NCBI GenBank assembly: GCA_028583405.1
Contig: CM053243.1
Coordinates: 49,611,826 to 49,675,825 of the forward strand
Direction of reading: 5' to 3'
Source of the DNA: Pogonophryne albipinna
Lineage: Eukaryota; Chordata; Actinopteri; Perciformes; Artedidraconidae
DNA: 64,000 bases
Part shown: one piece after another, positions 12,092-21,905 of the stretch
How the letters are laid out: each line of letters opens with the position of its first letter
Position numbering within the stretch: the first letter of the stretch is position 1
Notes under the pieces: model-generated
The model's database searches: none
What the model was told of the DNA's origin: nothing
The model's input: the letters and a program-made list of their open reading frames with translations, nothing else
Program-made: the position numbers and the translations under genes

Positions 12092-12357
12092 TTGGTAAAC
12101 GGCCTTGTGCATCCGTCATCACATGTCGGAATAAACATAAACATTTGCCTCCGTGCGCAGCGCTGTGCGGTCCAAGCCACGGGTAAATCGCTTGGGATGA
12201 TGCAGGAGAGAGCCAGGTGGCTTAACCGGACGAACCTACCAGACAGGGAGAAAGAGGACATTTTGGACATGCCAATTGTCCCCGAAGGCATATTCGGCAC
12301 CGCTCTGGCTTCGATGCAGCAGCGGTGTGAGGCCAAAAAGAGAGAAGGCGAGGCTCT
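12092..12357 (+). pseudogene. DIRS Gag-like region, N-terminal part
   Basis: The frame reads QRCAVQATGKSLGMMQERAR, then NLPDREKEDILDMP and ASMQQRCEAKKREGEAL. I recognise this as the conserved core of the first ORF of fish DIRS elements, presumed to be a Gag-like nucleic-acid-binding protein. The first codons after 12092 do not look like the family, so the true start is lost. The frame runs into the solo LTR at 12358 and stops inside it. The downstream part resumes at 12980. Confidence 0.6.
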
Positions 12358-12979
12358 TGTTGAAGCAAACACAGTAGTGGTGGCTTAAAGCCCACCTCTG
12401 CTCCGCGCCGTTCGTTAGATGAGCCTGGTCAGATTAATAAGAGAAGGAGTTCAAAACACCGGCATAAAAGTTATAACAATAATCTGATTTTAATGGTAAA
12501 AAACACCAATACAAATTACAGAGTACTCTGGACTCCCAGCTCTACTGCTGTGCGATACAGGTATCGGGACCAGCCAGTCAGAAACAAGGGGGGCCCTTTG
12601 CATGAATAAACAACAGTATATATGGACATTTTTGAGGCGGATATGTGGGTCGGCTCTTCCATCCCATTTTACTCCTAAGTGAAGCGTGAGAGCCTCGGAA
12701 CTAGTCAAGGTCAGAATCACTTTTTATCTTCCACCTAACTTCACTCCTTTACTTTCACAGGGAAGATTTCACACAAACTATTCTTTCCCAAAACAATCAA
12801 ACATTGTAAGTGTGTGTGTCAGGGTATCTGGGTCATTGAGTGTAAGTGAGAAGAGTTATATATATATAGGATTACTTTAAAACAGTCCCAAATAATACAT
12901 GTTCACTTCAATACAGTTCAAGATAATACCTGTTTACTTTAATACAGTTTAGAACAATATCTGTTTGCTTTACTCTCCA
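12358..12979 (-). mobile_element. Solo LTR (second retroviral lineage) in DIRS gag
   Basis: The plus-strand ends are TGTTGAAG and CTCTCCA, flanked by 5-bp GCTCT (12353-12357 and 12980-12984). The same LTR, inverted and with an internal tandem duplication, is at about 34060-34988, where it follows an integrase-like remnant. That places the transcriptional sense of this copy on the minus strand. It contains the shared GGGAAGATTTCACACAAACT region and short AT and GT runs. Confidence 0.85.
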
Positions 12980-13592
12980 GCTCTGTCTTCCCCGGAAGGT
13001 CCAGCCGCCGCCGCCGGCCCCGCGACAAAACTTCGCTCAGGCTGCCTCGCGACCCTCCCAATTTAAGATCCCAAAACGGCCAAAGCCACATCCCGCCCCG
13101 GTTCAAAACCCACCCAGGCATGAGGCGAGGACGAACTGGCCAATGAAGTCCCCAGCCCCGACAGCACCTGCACCGGCACAGCCGGTCCAGACTTTCGGTC
13201 ATCAAGCGAGGAAGAAGAAGAGAGCGGCCTGACAGCCTTCCCTCCTCTCCTCGGTGGAAGAGCTGGAAGTTCCCCGTTCTCCAGCCCCACCTGTTCTGCG
13301 CTGGAATGTGCTTCCGGAGGCCACCCATGCCCCTGACTCTCCATCGCTTCGTGTGATGTCCAAACGACATCCCGAGGTTCGCGCCATGAGGAAGGTGGAC
13401 TTTATATTGGAGACAGCAGATTCTGCTGCCTGTTTAAGTCACACAAGCACATGTCCACGTTCTTTAATAAAGTATATTTCACTGTCGTTTCCAGGCTTGA
13501 AGCCAAGGGCGCAGTCAAAAATAATGGCAAGACAAATAATAAGCAGTGAGGTGACTCTGCCGCTTCTGCCCCCCTCAGCAAGCGGACGGTAA
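12980..13592 (+). pseudogene. DIRS Gag-like region, proline-rich C-terminal part
   Basis: After the LTR the frame LCLPRK, then APRQNFAQAASRP, and later PVQTFGHQARKKKRAA can be read, followed by frameshifted remnants (from 13254 EVPRSPAPPVL and onward). A proline- and lysine-rich tail of this kind is usual in the first ORF of fish DIRS elements. Joining across the LTR site leaves this block out of frame with the upstream part, so it was already broken or was damaged afterwards. Confidence 0.55.
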
Positions 13593-13630
13593 CCGAGTCT
13601 GTCAATGCACTATCACCTCACGCATGCGCA

Positions 13631-14655
13631 GTGTCCGCCCAGGTTGTCAGTCAGGGGTACAATCGTGCTCAGACACTACAGGGCCCCATAACACAACTAA
13701 TAAAGGCACAGAGAGCCGACAGCAGGGCAGAGGCTACCTCCCCTCTCACTCTCATGAGCGAGAGGTGGAAAGCGCTCACAAGCTCAGCTTGGGTGTTGAG
13801 GACGATATCGCGGGGCTACAGGCTCCAATTCGCTGTCACCTCCCCTCACTTCTCGGGCATTGTGCATTCACAAGCCCGGGGAGAGTCAGCACATATTCTA
13901 GAGCAGGAGATTTTCTCGCTGTTAGAAAAAAAGGCCATAAATATAGTGCCCCCCGAACAGAGTCAGAGCGGCTTTTATTCCAGGTATTTCCTCGTCCCCA
14001 AACGGGGAGGGAACGGAATTCGCCCTATCCTGGATTTAAGGGCTCTGAACAAATACCTCCGAAAATACAAGTTCAGGATGCTCACTCAGGCATCTCTGCT
14101 GCGTCTCGTGCGTCAGGGCGACTGGTTCACATCAATCGACCTGAAAGACGCGTATTTTCACATCCCAATATATTATCCACACAGGAAATATCTGAGGTTC
14201 GCTTTTCAGGGTGTCTGTTACGAGTACAGAGTGCTTCCCTTCGGCCTGTCTCTCGGTCCACGGGTGTTTTTACGATGTACGGAGGCAGCAATCGCCCCGT
14301 TAAGACAGCAGGGCATCCGTCTGGCAACATATTTAGACGACTGGCTCCTTCTTGCACAGTCGGAGCAGGAGGCTATTACGCAGACGAATATCCTCGTGAA
14401 ACACCTGCTCGACCTGGGTTTCGTAATAAACACAGAAAAGAGCATGCTGTCCCCTCCTCAGACTGTACTCTTCCTGGGTTTATGCCTAAATTCAGTTTCC
14501 TTCACAGCCCGCCTGTCAGCGGAGAGATTGAAAGCCTTCAGGGCTTGCCTCGCTCATTTCCGGCCACGCAAATATGTTCTCTTCAGATCATGTCTGCGGT
14601 TGCTGGGGCTCATGGTGTCAGCCATCCTGGTGGTACGACTGGGCCGCTTACACAT
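13631..14655 (+). CDS. DIRS reverse transcriptase (interrupted at its C-terminus)
   Basis: Copies element RNA into DNA. Residues 129-140 read GIRPILDLRALN. Motif A is TSIDLKDAYFHIPI (residues 168-180, catalytic D170). LPFGLSLGPRVF is at 202-213. The catalytic YLDD box is at 234-237. FLGLCLNS (281-288) is the thumb-side motif. The order and wording are typical of the DIRS reverse transcriptase rather than LTR or LINE types. The true domain stops at His341: there the solo LTR of 14656-18669 is inserted, and the remaining codons to 14737 are LTR sequence read through. The protein resumes at 18675 with RNase H. The domain itself has no internal stop. Confidence 0.93.
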
Positions 14656-15810
14656 TGTAAGGGAAACTTCTGCAGCAATGGAGAGTCAGGACTCAGAGAG
14701 ACACGAGGAGAGTTGGAGCTTTGATGTCAAACAATGATGATGAAGTTTATTACAAGGATACGGCCGGAGAATTCATATCACAAGTCACAGCAGCAAAAGG
14801 TTCTGACTGCACGGGTGGGTTGTCATGTCAATTCTGCTCAGCCTATCTCTCGATAGACCTTTTAACTAGTTTAGAGAGAGTTAATGAGCATGTTGGGGGA
14901 GGCGTGAACATCTGTGGAGCTACAGGAGATGTCTCTCCCATCTCTGGAGCTTAGAAAGCCAGTGTTCCCACAGTCGTAAACTCCCCTATCAGGCCATAAA
15001 ACTTGACACTAAGTGCTGGAGCACATTCCTTAACCTCTTAAGCCCTGAGCCTGTTTTTCAGGTTTCAGGCTCGAAAATGCTATGCCCAAAACAAATGACT
15101 ATAACTTAACTTCTAAAAGGGTTATATGAATAATCTCTTTTATCAAAGCAAGGTTACATCTGTGAGTTGGATGTAGAAGTGTCAGAATTTATATAGATGT
15201 TTCTGTGTCAGAGTAAATTCAGATGGAACATAGTAAAAAAAGGTAAATTCTTACCTTCGCCTAAAAAAAAAAACATTACTTATAGTGAAAACCACCCTTG
15301 AATGATGGGATGGTAGACTAAAAGCTTTAGGAATCCAAAGTATAACATATAGTAAGTACCCTGTATCAAGATTGAGGCAAAACAAAAAGAAAGTCCAGGC
15401 GTACTGACCTTTGGGCATATTTTGGCACATTTGGATACCATCAGTGCCATTTGACCTTTTTCAGGTACCATACTGTAAAAATAATTTTATTATCACTATA
15501 GGTAATCATTCCATCCAAATACAAGTGTTTTTATAAAAAAAAAAAAATCATTATTTTTTTTATTTATGTAAATATGGTGTGTGTGTGTGTCCGTGTGTTT
15601 GCCACAGTCCTTACATGTTTATCACCCGACTAACACTTATAGGAAGGTTAACTTGCATAATAAAAATTAGGAAACATAGGATAAATGTGTCTCCAACATG
15701 AGCAGATTTATTTCAAAAACAACACGCACAAGTATAATAACACCACAAGCATTTTTTCAACACTCGCAAAAAAGATAAAAAAAGAAAAAATGTACGCAAC
15801 CTGAATGTTT

Positions 15811-16840
15811 TTAGTCAGAGGTGTGCCACGCCTTGAAACAGTTCTTTTTGGAATTGAGGCACAGGGGGACCAGGCACTTAGTGCAGTAGATAGGTGTCTT
15901 CACCGTTTTGTTGCCAGCATCAGAGCACCTCCTGCAGTACCTCCTGAGCGCGGTGGCATCTTCCCCATAATACGTGGGAACGCATACGAGTGATGATGGG
16001 GGGAGTGGGGGTGGTGTTGCAGGGACTTCAACCCTCATGTCTGCAGCAAGCTGCTCCCTGAAGGACTTCTGGGTGTGTGGGTACAGGGGCTTTATCTTGA
16101 AAAGTCTGTCATACTCTGCGGTGTTCCTTTTGCGGTCATTTTCTTCGTCTTCTTTAGGGTCGCTCATGTGCAATGACCACATGATGGCTTGGAAGCGGTC
16201 CCGGGACATCGTATCACCTGGGAATTTGAAGTCATATGGAAATGTTTTCTTCCAGTAGTCCGCTTGGTTGTGAACGTGAACTAGGCCTTGGAAAATTATG
16301 ATGGACAAGAAAATATAAAAATCCTTGAAAGTCAGCACTTTCCAAGGATACTTCTTTCCACCCTGCAATCTATTCAGGGCCTTTGTGTTTGTGTTGTCAA
16401 TGATTGTATGAACCACGGCAGTGCTAAAAAATAGTCTGAAAAGCTGAAGGGGAGACCATGCTGCAGTGGTGTCCAACGCTGGCCCTGGGACCCTGGCTGG
16501 CATGAACCTCAGTGGCTCTGGTGTTTGGTCATTCTCCTCTTTGTTGTGCCACCTGAGTTCTTCCTCTGTCGTTCTGGAAGAGGAAGGCCCACCTCGGCCA
16601 CGCTTCCTGGGATTTACAGCTTTTTTCGATGCTTTCCCTTTTCTTTTGCTGGGCAGCTCAAATGATGATTCAGAATCAGAAGATGCAGTCCGAGTTTGTA
16701 CTGGTGCAGAGGTCCGGCGGCGTAGCTTGGATGTTGATGGTTCTGGGGCAACTGTATGCTGATCTGATGCACGTCGTAGCTCAGATGAGGCAGATGTTGA
16801 TGGCTTTGATCCAGAAGCCATTTGATACTCGTCTTCATCA
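15811..16840 (-). pseudogene. piggyBac transposase exon 2, catalytic core missing
   Basis: The acceptor TTTTCACAG ends at 16841. Joined to exon 1 (17465-17589) the phase is correct. The N-terminal part is acidic, basic and serine-rich (SESSFELPSKRKGK), followed by the start of the piggyBac transposase fold (AWSPLQLFRLFFSTAVV, FKDFYIFLSIIIFQGL, MSRDRFQAIMWSLHMSD). After about FREQLAADMRVEV the sequence jumps through a proline stretch directly to the C-terminal cysteine-rich domain (CRRC, CTKC, PLC, ending WHTSD). Intact transposases are near 550-600 residues; the region with the three catalytic aspartates is absent. The frame is open across the deletion. It could make a protein with the N-terminal and end-binding domains but no cutting activity. 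Confidence 0.88.
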
Positions 16841-17464
16841 CTGTGAAAACAAATGTGGAAAAAACAAATCGATTACCTCACTGGCTTATTCTTTCAAAAA
16901 TGTAACTCAAATCAGAAATAATTCCTCGTGTGTGAATTCCTCGTGTGTGAAAAAACAGTATATATATATATATACACACAAATACATATACATATACACA
17001 AATACATATACATATATTTTGTGACTATAACAAGGCAGTATATATATTATATATATACTGCCGTGTTATAGTCACAAAATACAATTAATCTATTGATAGG
17101 TGTTCACCAACAAGATCTTCCAATTGTTTCCGTTTCTCACAGCACAATGTCTGTAGAACTACAAAAGAGCATCCATTTGGCGTGTGTGAAATAACAGTAT
17201 ACACACTATATATATATATATATATATATAGACAGGGTTGATATATACACAATACAGCTTTATTTATATACTGCCGTGTTATAGTCACGAAATACAAATA
17301 ATCTATTTATAGTGTTCACAAACACCATTGATTTAGTTTCTCACGGAAGATAACGCTACAACAACAAAGCGGCGTCCATTTTGTATTTTGCGAGTGTGGA
17401 ATTACTATAGTATAGATTACACCCAATAACACAACTAATAGATACAAACGGAGAGAGTACATAC

Positions 17465-17589
17465 CTTTCCTGAAGTTCATAATCAGGGTCTGATTGTGGC
17501 CGAAGTAGATCCTCATCTTCTGACGGAGAGTCAGCGAACACCATTTCAACGGCGTCTTCAAGCTTATACAGCCTCTTTCTGGATGCCAT
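17465..17589 (-). pseudogene. piggyBac transposase exon 1
   Basis: It starts MASRKRLYKLEDAVEMVF and is acidic afterwards (SPSEDEDLL). The donor GGAAAG|GTATGT at 17465 leaves phase 2, and exon 2 supplies the completing base and continues DEDEY. The intron of about 620 bp contains TA microsatellites. Upstream on the minus strand lies the tandem block at 17650-17800. Confidence 0.78.
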
Positions 17590-17649
17590 TATTTGCTCGA
17601 ATAAGTCCTAAAAGCAAATAAATCCTTAACCTTCTAATATGATGTTCTG

Positions 17650-17800
17650 TTGCCTGCTGTTGTCTCTGTTCGCTGTCTCTGTTCGCTGGCTGTGTTCGCT
17701 GTGTTGTCGCTTCGCTGTGTTCGCTGTGTTGTCGCTTCGCTGTGTTCGCTGTGTTCGCTGTGTTGTCGCTCCGCTGTGTTCGTTGCTGCTGTGCTGGAGC
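17650..17800. repeat. Short tandem block in the piggyBac upstream region
   Basis: Irregular repeats of TGTTCGCTG, TGTTGTCGCTTCGC and similar units. It lies just upstream of the transposase start codon on the minus strand, so in the presumed promoter or leader. Confidence 0.8.
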
Positions 17801-18674
17801 GGTTGTGCGTAAAGCAGCCGCTGCTGGCATTATTCATACTACGCAGGATCCTATCTCTGGAACCCATTGGTCGATTTGGGTGATTGACACCTTTTTTGAA
17901 ACTTTAGAGCCAATAGAATTGAGGGGGAGTTAGTAAATCCCGCTTTACACTTACGTCAAGGAGAGAGGGACTTGCGTAAACAGCACGTGAGACAGCAGTA
18001 GCCCCGGACTGCAAAACTTTATACCTACTCTGCGGCCATGAATGTAATGATGGATTATCAGCAACAATTCTAAAGTGACTAAAGAGACGTTGGATTAACC
18101 TTGAAGCAGCGTTTTTATTCCCTTGAACACGAGCTTTTGATCACAAAACAGCAACGGTAAGACATAATTATTGTTATGGTTTTGAAAACTGTTGTTTTTT
18201 TTCTTCTCTGTTCTGGCTGCTAGCTCAGTGAGTTTGTGTCCTACAGTGATGATACTTATAACAAAATAATCTGTGGAGTATCAGCTTTCAGATGATATGT
18301 AGTTTGTGTAGAAAATATTAAGTTTTAAAGATCGTTTTTGCTAGTTAGCACCGGAAGTAGCATCTGCCCGTTTTGGCTAAGGGCTAATGCTAACGCTTCT
18401 TGTGAGACTTGTGTTTTGTTTCGGTAAAAATGGCTCATATCGTTAGGTTGCTGAGTTTTTTCCCGTTATTTGAGTATAAGACATTCATAGGTTTTTAAAT
18501 ATTAAGAAGCCCCCAGACGCTGTCTCCTGCAGTGACGCGTTTTTCCCCCCGGTATCGGGGGGGCCGGGTTTAAGAGGTTAAAGCTGGCGTCACAAACAGG
18601 ATTTGTTATTAACGTCAACAGGCAATAAGGTTAAATATCTTAGAAGTAAGGAAGAATTATTCTCTAACACACAT

Positions 18675-19696
18675 GAGGGATTTTCAGCGTTGGGTAGCTG
18701 CCCTCAGACTGGACCCCGTCCTTCATGGCGCACAGAGAATGATGGTCACTGTGGAATGCGTAATGGCACTGCGCCACTGGCTGCACCCGGTTTTCCTGGT
18801 ACGGGGCGTGCCTATGGGTACTGTCCTATCACGGAAAGTGGTCACCACAGATGCATGTCTGTCGGGCTGGGGGGGTACATACGAAGGTCGACCTGTGAGG
18901 GGTCTCTGGAACAGAGATCTCCAGCGGTTACATATAAACTATCTGGAGCTTTTAGCGGTGTTTCTCACCCTAAAACGCTTTCTGCCTTTTCTCAAAGGAC
19001 GTCATGTCCTCGTGAGGACAGACAACACGACCACAGTATTGTATATAAACCGTCAAGGGGGTTTGCGTTCTCTTCAGTTACACATGCTGGCACGCAAACT
19101 GATACGATGGAGATGCGGCCGTCTCCTTTCTCTGAGAGCAACGCACGTACCGGGGGTGATGAACCTCGGAGCGGATCTGTTGTCCAGAGGTGCACCACTA
19201 TATGCAGATTGGGCTCTGCATCCAACAATTGTGAGTCAGTTGTGGATGCGTTACGGCCGAGCCGCGGTGGATCTGTTCGTGTCAAAAGAAAACGCAGTGT
19301 CAGCTGTTCTTTTCAATGCGCGGTCTGGACGCGCTTGCGCACGTTTGGCCGCCGGTCCTTCTGTACGCGTTTCCGCCCTGGCTCTAATACCTCCGACTCT
19401 GTCCAGAGTGAGAGAACAACGCCACACACTGATCCTGATAGCTCCGCACTGGCCTGCAATGTATTGGCTGGCGGAGATATATCAGCTGCTGTGCGGGCAG
19501 CCGTGGCAGTTCCCGTTACGCAGGGACATACTGTCTCAGGCAGGGGGGACGATTTTTCACCCACACCCGGAACGCTTGGCACTATGGGCCTGGCCCGTGA
19601 GTGGTATAATTTGAGTACAGTGGGGCTTCCTCAGAAGGTGATAAACACACTGGTTCAGAGTGCAAGGGCTTCGTCCACCAGGTCTCTTTATGACTG
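18675..19696 (+). CDS. DIRS RNase H and following domain
   Basis: Continues the reverse transcriptase polyprotein after the LTR insertion (MRDFQRWVAALRLDP). The four acidic RNase H positions are visible: TTDACLSGWG (D60 of the frame beginning at 18673), INYLELLAV (E92), VRTDNTT (D117) and NLGADLLSRG (D168). From about residue 175 a second conserved DIRS block follows (RYGRAAVDLFVSKENA, LILIAPHWPAMYWL), usually ascribed to a methyltransferase-like or connecting domain. A stop follows AWPVSGII at 19614 in this copy. The SARASSTRSLYDC run at 19656-19696, in another frame, is the beginning of the recombinase before the Harbinger insertion. Confidence 0.88.
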
Positions 19697-19699
19697 TAA

Positions 19700-20085
19700 C
19701 CCCTAGATTCCACCGGGTCCGTCTGCGGCGCGTTACGGCTGCGCCGCGGTTTTGGTCCGGCGTCATACCCTACAAGGCGCGTTTCAGAAGCATTTCAGAA
19801 GCGGAGCGTCTTTCCTGCCGGCTCGCAGTTTTTGTTGATTTGGGCATATTTCCTGGACAGGCTACTTTGTACAGACAAATGTAATAATAATAATTGTAAT
19901 ATCAGTTATAAACGACATGAATCAAAGATGTGTTGCTGTATTTTGGTGGTGAAAAAATGCATTCATCATCATAATTATTCTATATATATATAGAATTTAC
20001 ACAGTGCCTGTAAACCAGAGGAAAACGCTGACATTTCTCCTCCTACTTGAAAGACTACGGAGGGATAGGGTCTTCAAAATGAGTT

Positions 20086-20168
<83 letters not shown>

Positions 20169-20377
20169 TCTGAACGTTTCACTTCCTGCCTGCCCGACAT
20201 TATGTTACGGCTGCGTTGCGTAAAAAATAGGATTCATCCTAATTTTAGAGGAGCCCTGCGCCGAGACGCTCCTGAGCCGTAACACGCCGCGTGTGGTGGA
20301 ATAGCACCCATTGACTAGAGTGGCCGTGAGCACCGCGGCCGTAACACGCCGCAGACGGACCCGGTGGAATCTAGGGG
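19700..20377. mobile_element. PIF-Harbinger-type MITE, 678 bp
   Basis: It has near-perfect inverted termini of about 40 bp beginning CCCCTAGATTCCACCGGG. The flanks are TAA at 19697-19699 and 20378-20380, the 3-bp target of PIF-Harbinger. Excision restores the DIRS reading TAT GAC TGT AAG TGG (YDCKW). It carries no transposase and contains a GT/TA microsatellite. Confidence 0.92.
20086..20166. repeat. (GT)n(TA)n microsatellite
   Basis: About 9 GT followed by about 31 TA units, inside the Harbinger-type MITE. Confidence 0.97.
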
Positions 20378-20380
20378 TAA

Positions 20381-21315
20381 GTGGAGAGTGTTTGAGGAGT
20401 GGTGCCTCCAAGAGGGACACGTCTCTTTTCAATGTCCTGTCGGTGTGATTTTGTCATTTCTACAGGACCTGATTGATAAACAGAGCTTTCTCTACGATTA
20501 AAGTGTACCTGGCTGCTATTGCTGCATGCCATGTGGGTTTTGAGGGAAAAACGGCTAGCCAACATCCCTTGGTCTGCCATTTCATGAAAGGGGCTCACAG
20601 GCTCCTCCCTGTTTCCAGGTCACTGGTGCCCCCATGGGACTTGGCAGTGGTTTTAGATGGGCTCACTCGACCTCCATTTGAACCCCTGGAAAAGTTGACA
20701 TGAAACACCCGTCACTGAAGACAGTGTTGTTGCTGGCTCTGGCATCCGCCAAGCGAGTCAGTGACATTCATGCGCTCTCTGTACATCCTTCATGCACTCA
20801 GTTTACCCTGGGGCAAGCAAGAGTGTTGCTGAAGCCCAACCCTGCTTTTGTGCCCAAGGCGGTTGGCTCATGCACCCCCATTGACCTTGCGGCATTTTCT
20901 TCACCGTTATGTTCTTCTGAAGAACAGCGGTCAAATTTGCTGTGTCCAGTTTGTGCCTTGCGCATCTAAAGAGTTTCGATGCAGTGACCAACTCTTTGTA
21001 TCCTGGGCTAACCCTCATAAGAGCAAGCCCGTTACCAGGCAGCGAGTCTCCCACTGGATTGTGGGAGCGATAGCTCTGGCTTATACGAGTCAGGGTTTGC
21101 AGGCACCAACGGGCCTGCGTGCTCATTCTACTCGTGCCCTGGCTACGTCCTGGGCTTTGTTTAAGGGTGTTTCCATCCAGGACATTTGTGCAGCAGCAAG
21201 CTGGCTTTCACCGCTCACTTTTGTCCGTTTTTACAGATTGGATGTCTCTGCTCCAAGCGTGGCCCATGCAGTGCTGGGCTCAGGGTCCGCGTTGGGACAG
21301 AGTTCTACCTGTTGA
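20381..21315 (+). pseudogene. DIRS tyrosine recombinase, frameshifted
   Basis: This integrates the circular DNA copy without a DDE integrase. Blocks in order: KWRVFEEWCLQEGHVSFQCP, FSTIKVYLAAIAACHVGFEG (from 20485), LLLALASAKRVSD (catalytic Arg near 20754), DQLFVSWANPHKSK, RAHSTRALATSW (the H-x-x-R pair near 21124-21135) and VRFYRLD (candidate nucleophile Tyr near 21232). Three frame changes are needed: near 20470-20480, at 20700 and near 20955. A helix-forming core (IQDICAAASWLSP) and the end (SAPSVAHAVLG) are as in other fish DIRS. The recombinase cannot be made as one protein. Confidence 0.87.
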
Positions 21316-21402
21316 GTACTGGTGATTTTCGAGATAAGCATGTCTAGCAATACAGGAGTCTCAATATCCCATAGTGAGACATCGAAACGAATGTTATGAA
21401 TG

Positions 21403-21706
21403 AGAACTATAGGTTACTAGCGTAACCCCGGTTCTCAGAGTAACATGAAGTGAGATGTCTCACCAGACGGCCCTTCTTGCTAAGGCGAAGCGAGAAGAGG
21501 TGTTTATTTTTGAATGATGCTGCGTCGTAGCGCAAGCTACTTAAAGGATGGGTGGATTCCCTGACGTAGTCGTCAAGATCACCAGCCAATCAGGATTGGC
21601 GTAATGAGATTGATGCTTCTGAGGCATAAGCGGGGAAGCGCAACCCATAGTGAGACATCTCACTCATGTTACTCTGAGAACCGGGGTTACGCTAGTAACC
21701 TATAGT
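21403..21706. repeat. DIRS 3' inverted repeat
   Basis: 21403-21460 (CTATAGGTTACTAGCG onward) is the reverse complement of 21648-21706. Arms are about 57 bp with a spacer of about 190 bp. The position after the recombinase fits the terminal and internal complementary repeats that DIRS elements use for circle formation. The matching 5' repeat was not found. Confidence 0.8.
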
Positions 21707-21905
21707 TTTCCAGACATGTATATCGTTTACTTCTTCTGCATTACTTACTTGCAACATAATCTGCACTATTCTATTCTACTCTGTTTCTTCTTGCACAATT
21801 TAAATTGTATTGTTTTATGTTGCATTGTTGGAGAAGTTTGAGACTTTTCATTGCCATTTCTACACTGAAGCTACTGTGCATATGACATTAAAGCCTTTGA
21901 ATCTT
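21707..21905 (+). mobile_element. LINE-like 3' tail
   Basis: It ends GACATTAAAGCCTTTGAATCTTGAAT, a form seen at the 3' ends of CR1/Rex1-type LINEs in fish, with a short TTGAATC/TTGAATG repetition. No coding sequence remains. Confidence 0.45.

Larger units (their letters stand above)
15034..18577 (-). mobile_element. piggyBac element, 3544 bp, internally deleted
   Basis: It is flanked by TTAA at 15030-15033 and 18578-18581. The terminal inverted repeats are CCTCTTAAGCCC and GGGTTTAAGAGG. It carries a two-exon transposase on the minus strand with no catalytic core. 15480-15800 and 17830-18540 are non-coding element sequence. 16955-17060 and 17205-17230 are TA-rich microsatellites lying in the intron. 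A related short element lies at 11207-12072. Confidence 0.93.
14656..18669. mobile_element. Solo LTR-like unit in DIRS, itself split by piggyBac
   Basis: The ends are TGTAAGGG and CTCTAACA, flanked by CACAT (14651-14655 and 18670-18674), a 5-bp duplication. Without the piggyBac element it is about 466 bp (14656-15033 plus 18582-18669). Excising everything restores the DIRS frame across CGCTTACACATGAGG. The family is unassigned; 5 bp suits Ty3/Gypsy, BEL or some retroviruses. Confidence 0.85.
12077..21706 (+). mobile_element. DIRS-type tyrosine-recombinase retrotransposon, nested and degraded
   Basis: In order on the plus strand: Gag-like region, reverse transcriptase, RNase H, tyrosine recombinase, then a 3' inverted repeat. 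Three insertions interrupt it (12358-12979, 14656-18669, 19700-20377), each with duplicated target sites. Removing them restores reading continuity at the second and third points. The 5' end abuts the TTAA of a piggyBac-derived element and no 5' terminal repeat was found, so the element is probably 5'-truncated. Frameshifts in gag and in the recombinase make it inactive. Confidence 0.9.

Noticed and set aside
13624..14724. 366-codon frame overlapping the DIRS reverse transcriptase
   Set aside because: Shadow frame; all conserved RT motifs are in the other frame (13631).
18603..19706. 367-codon frame overlapping DIRS RNase H
   Set aside because: Shadow of the RNase H frame for most of its length; only its last codons (STRSLYDC) are real recombinase sequence.
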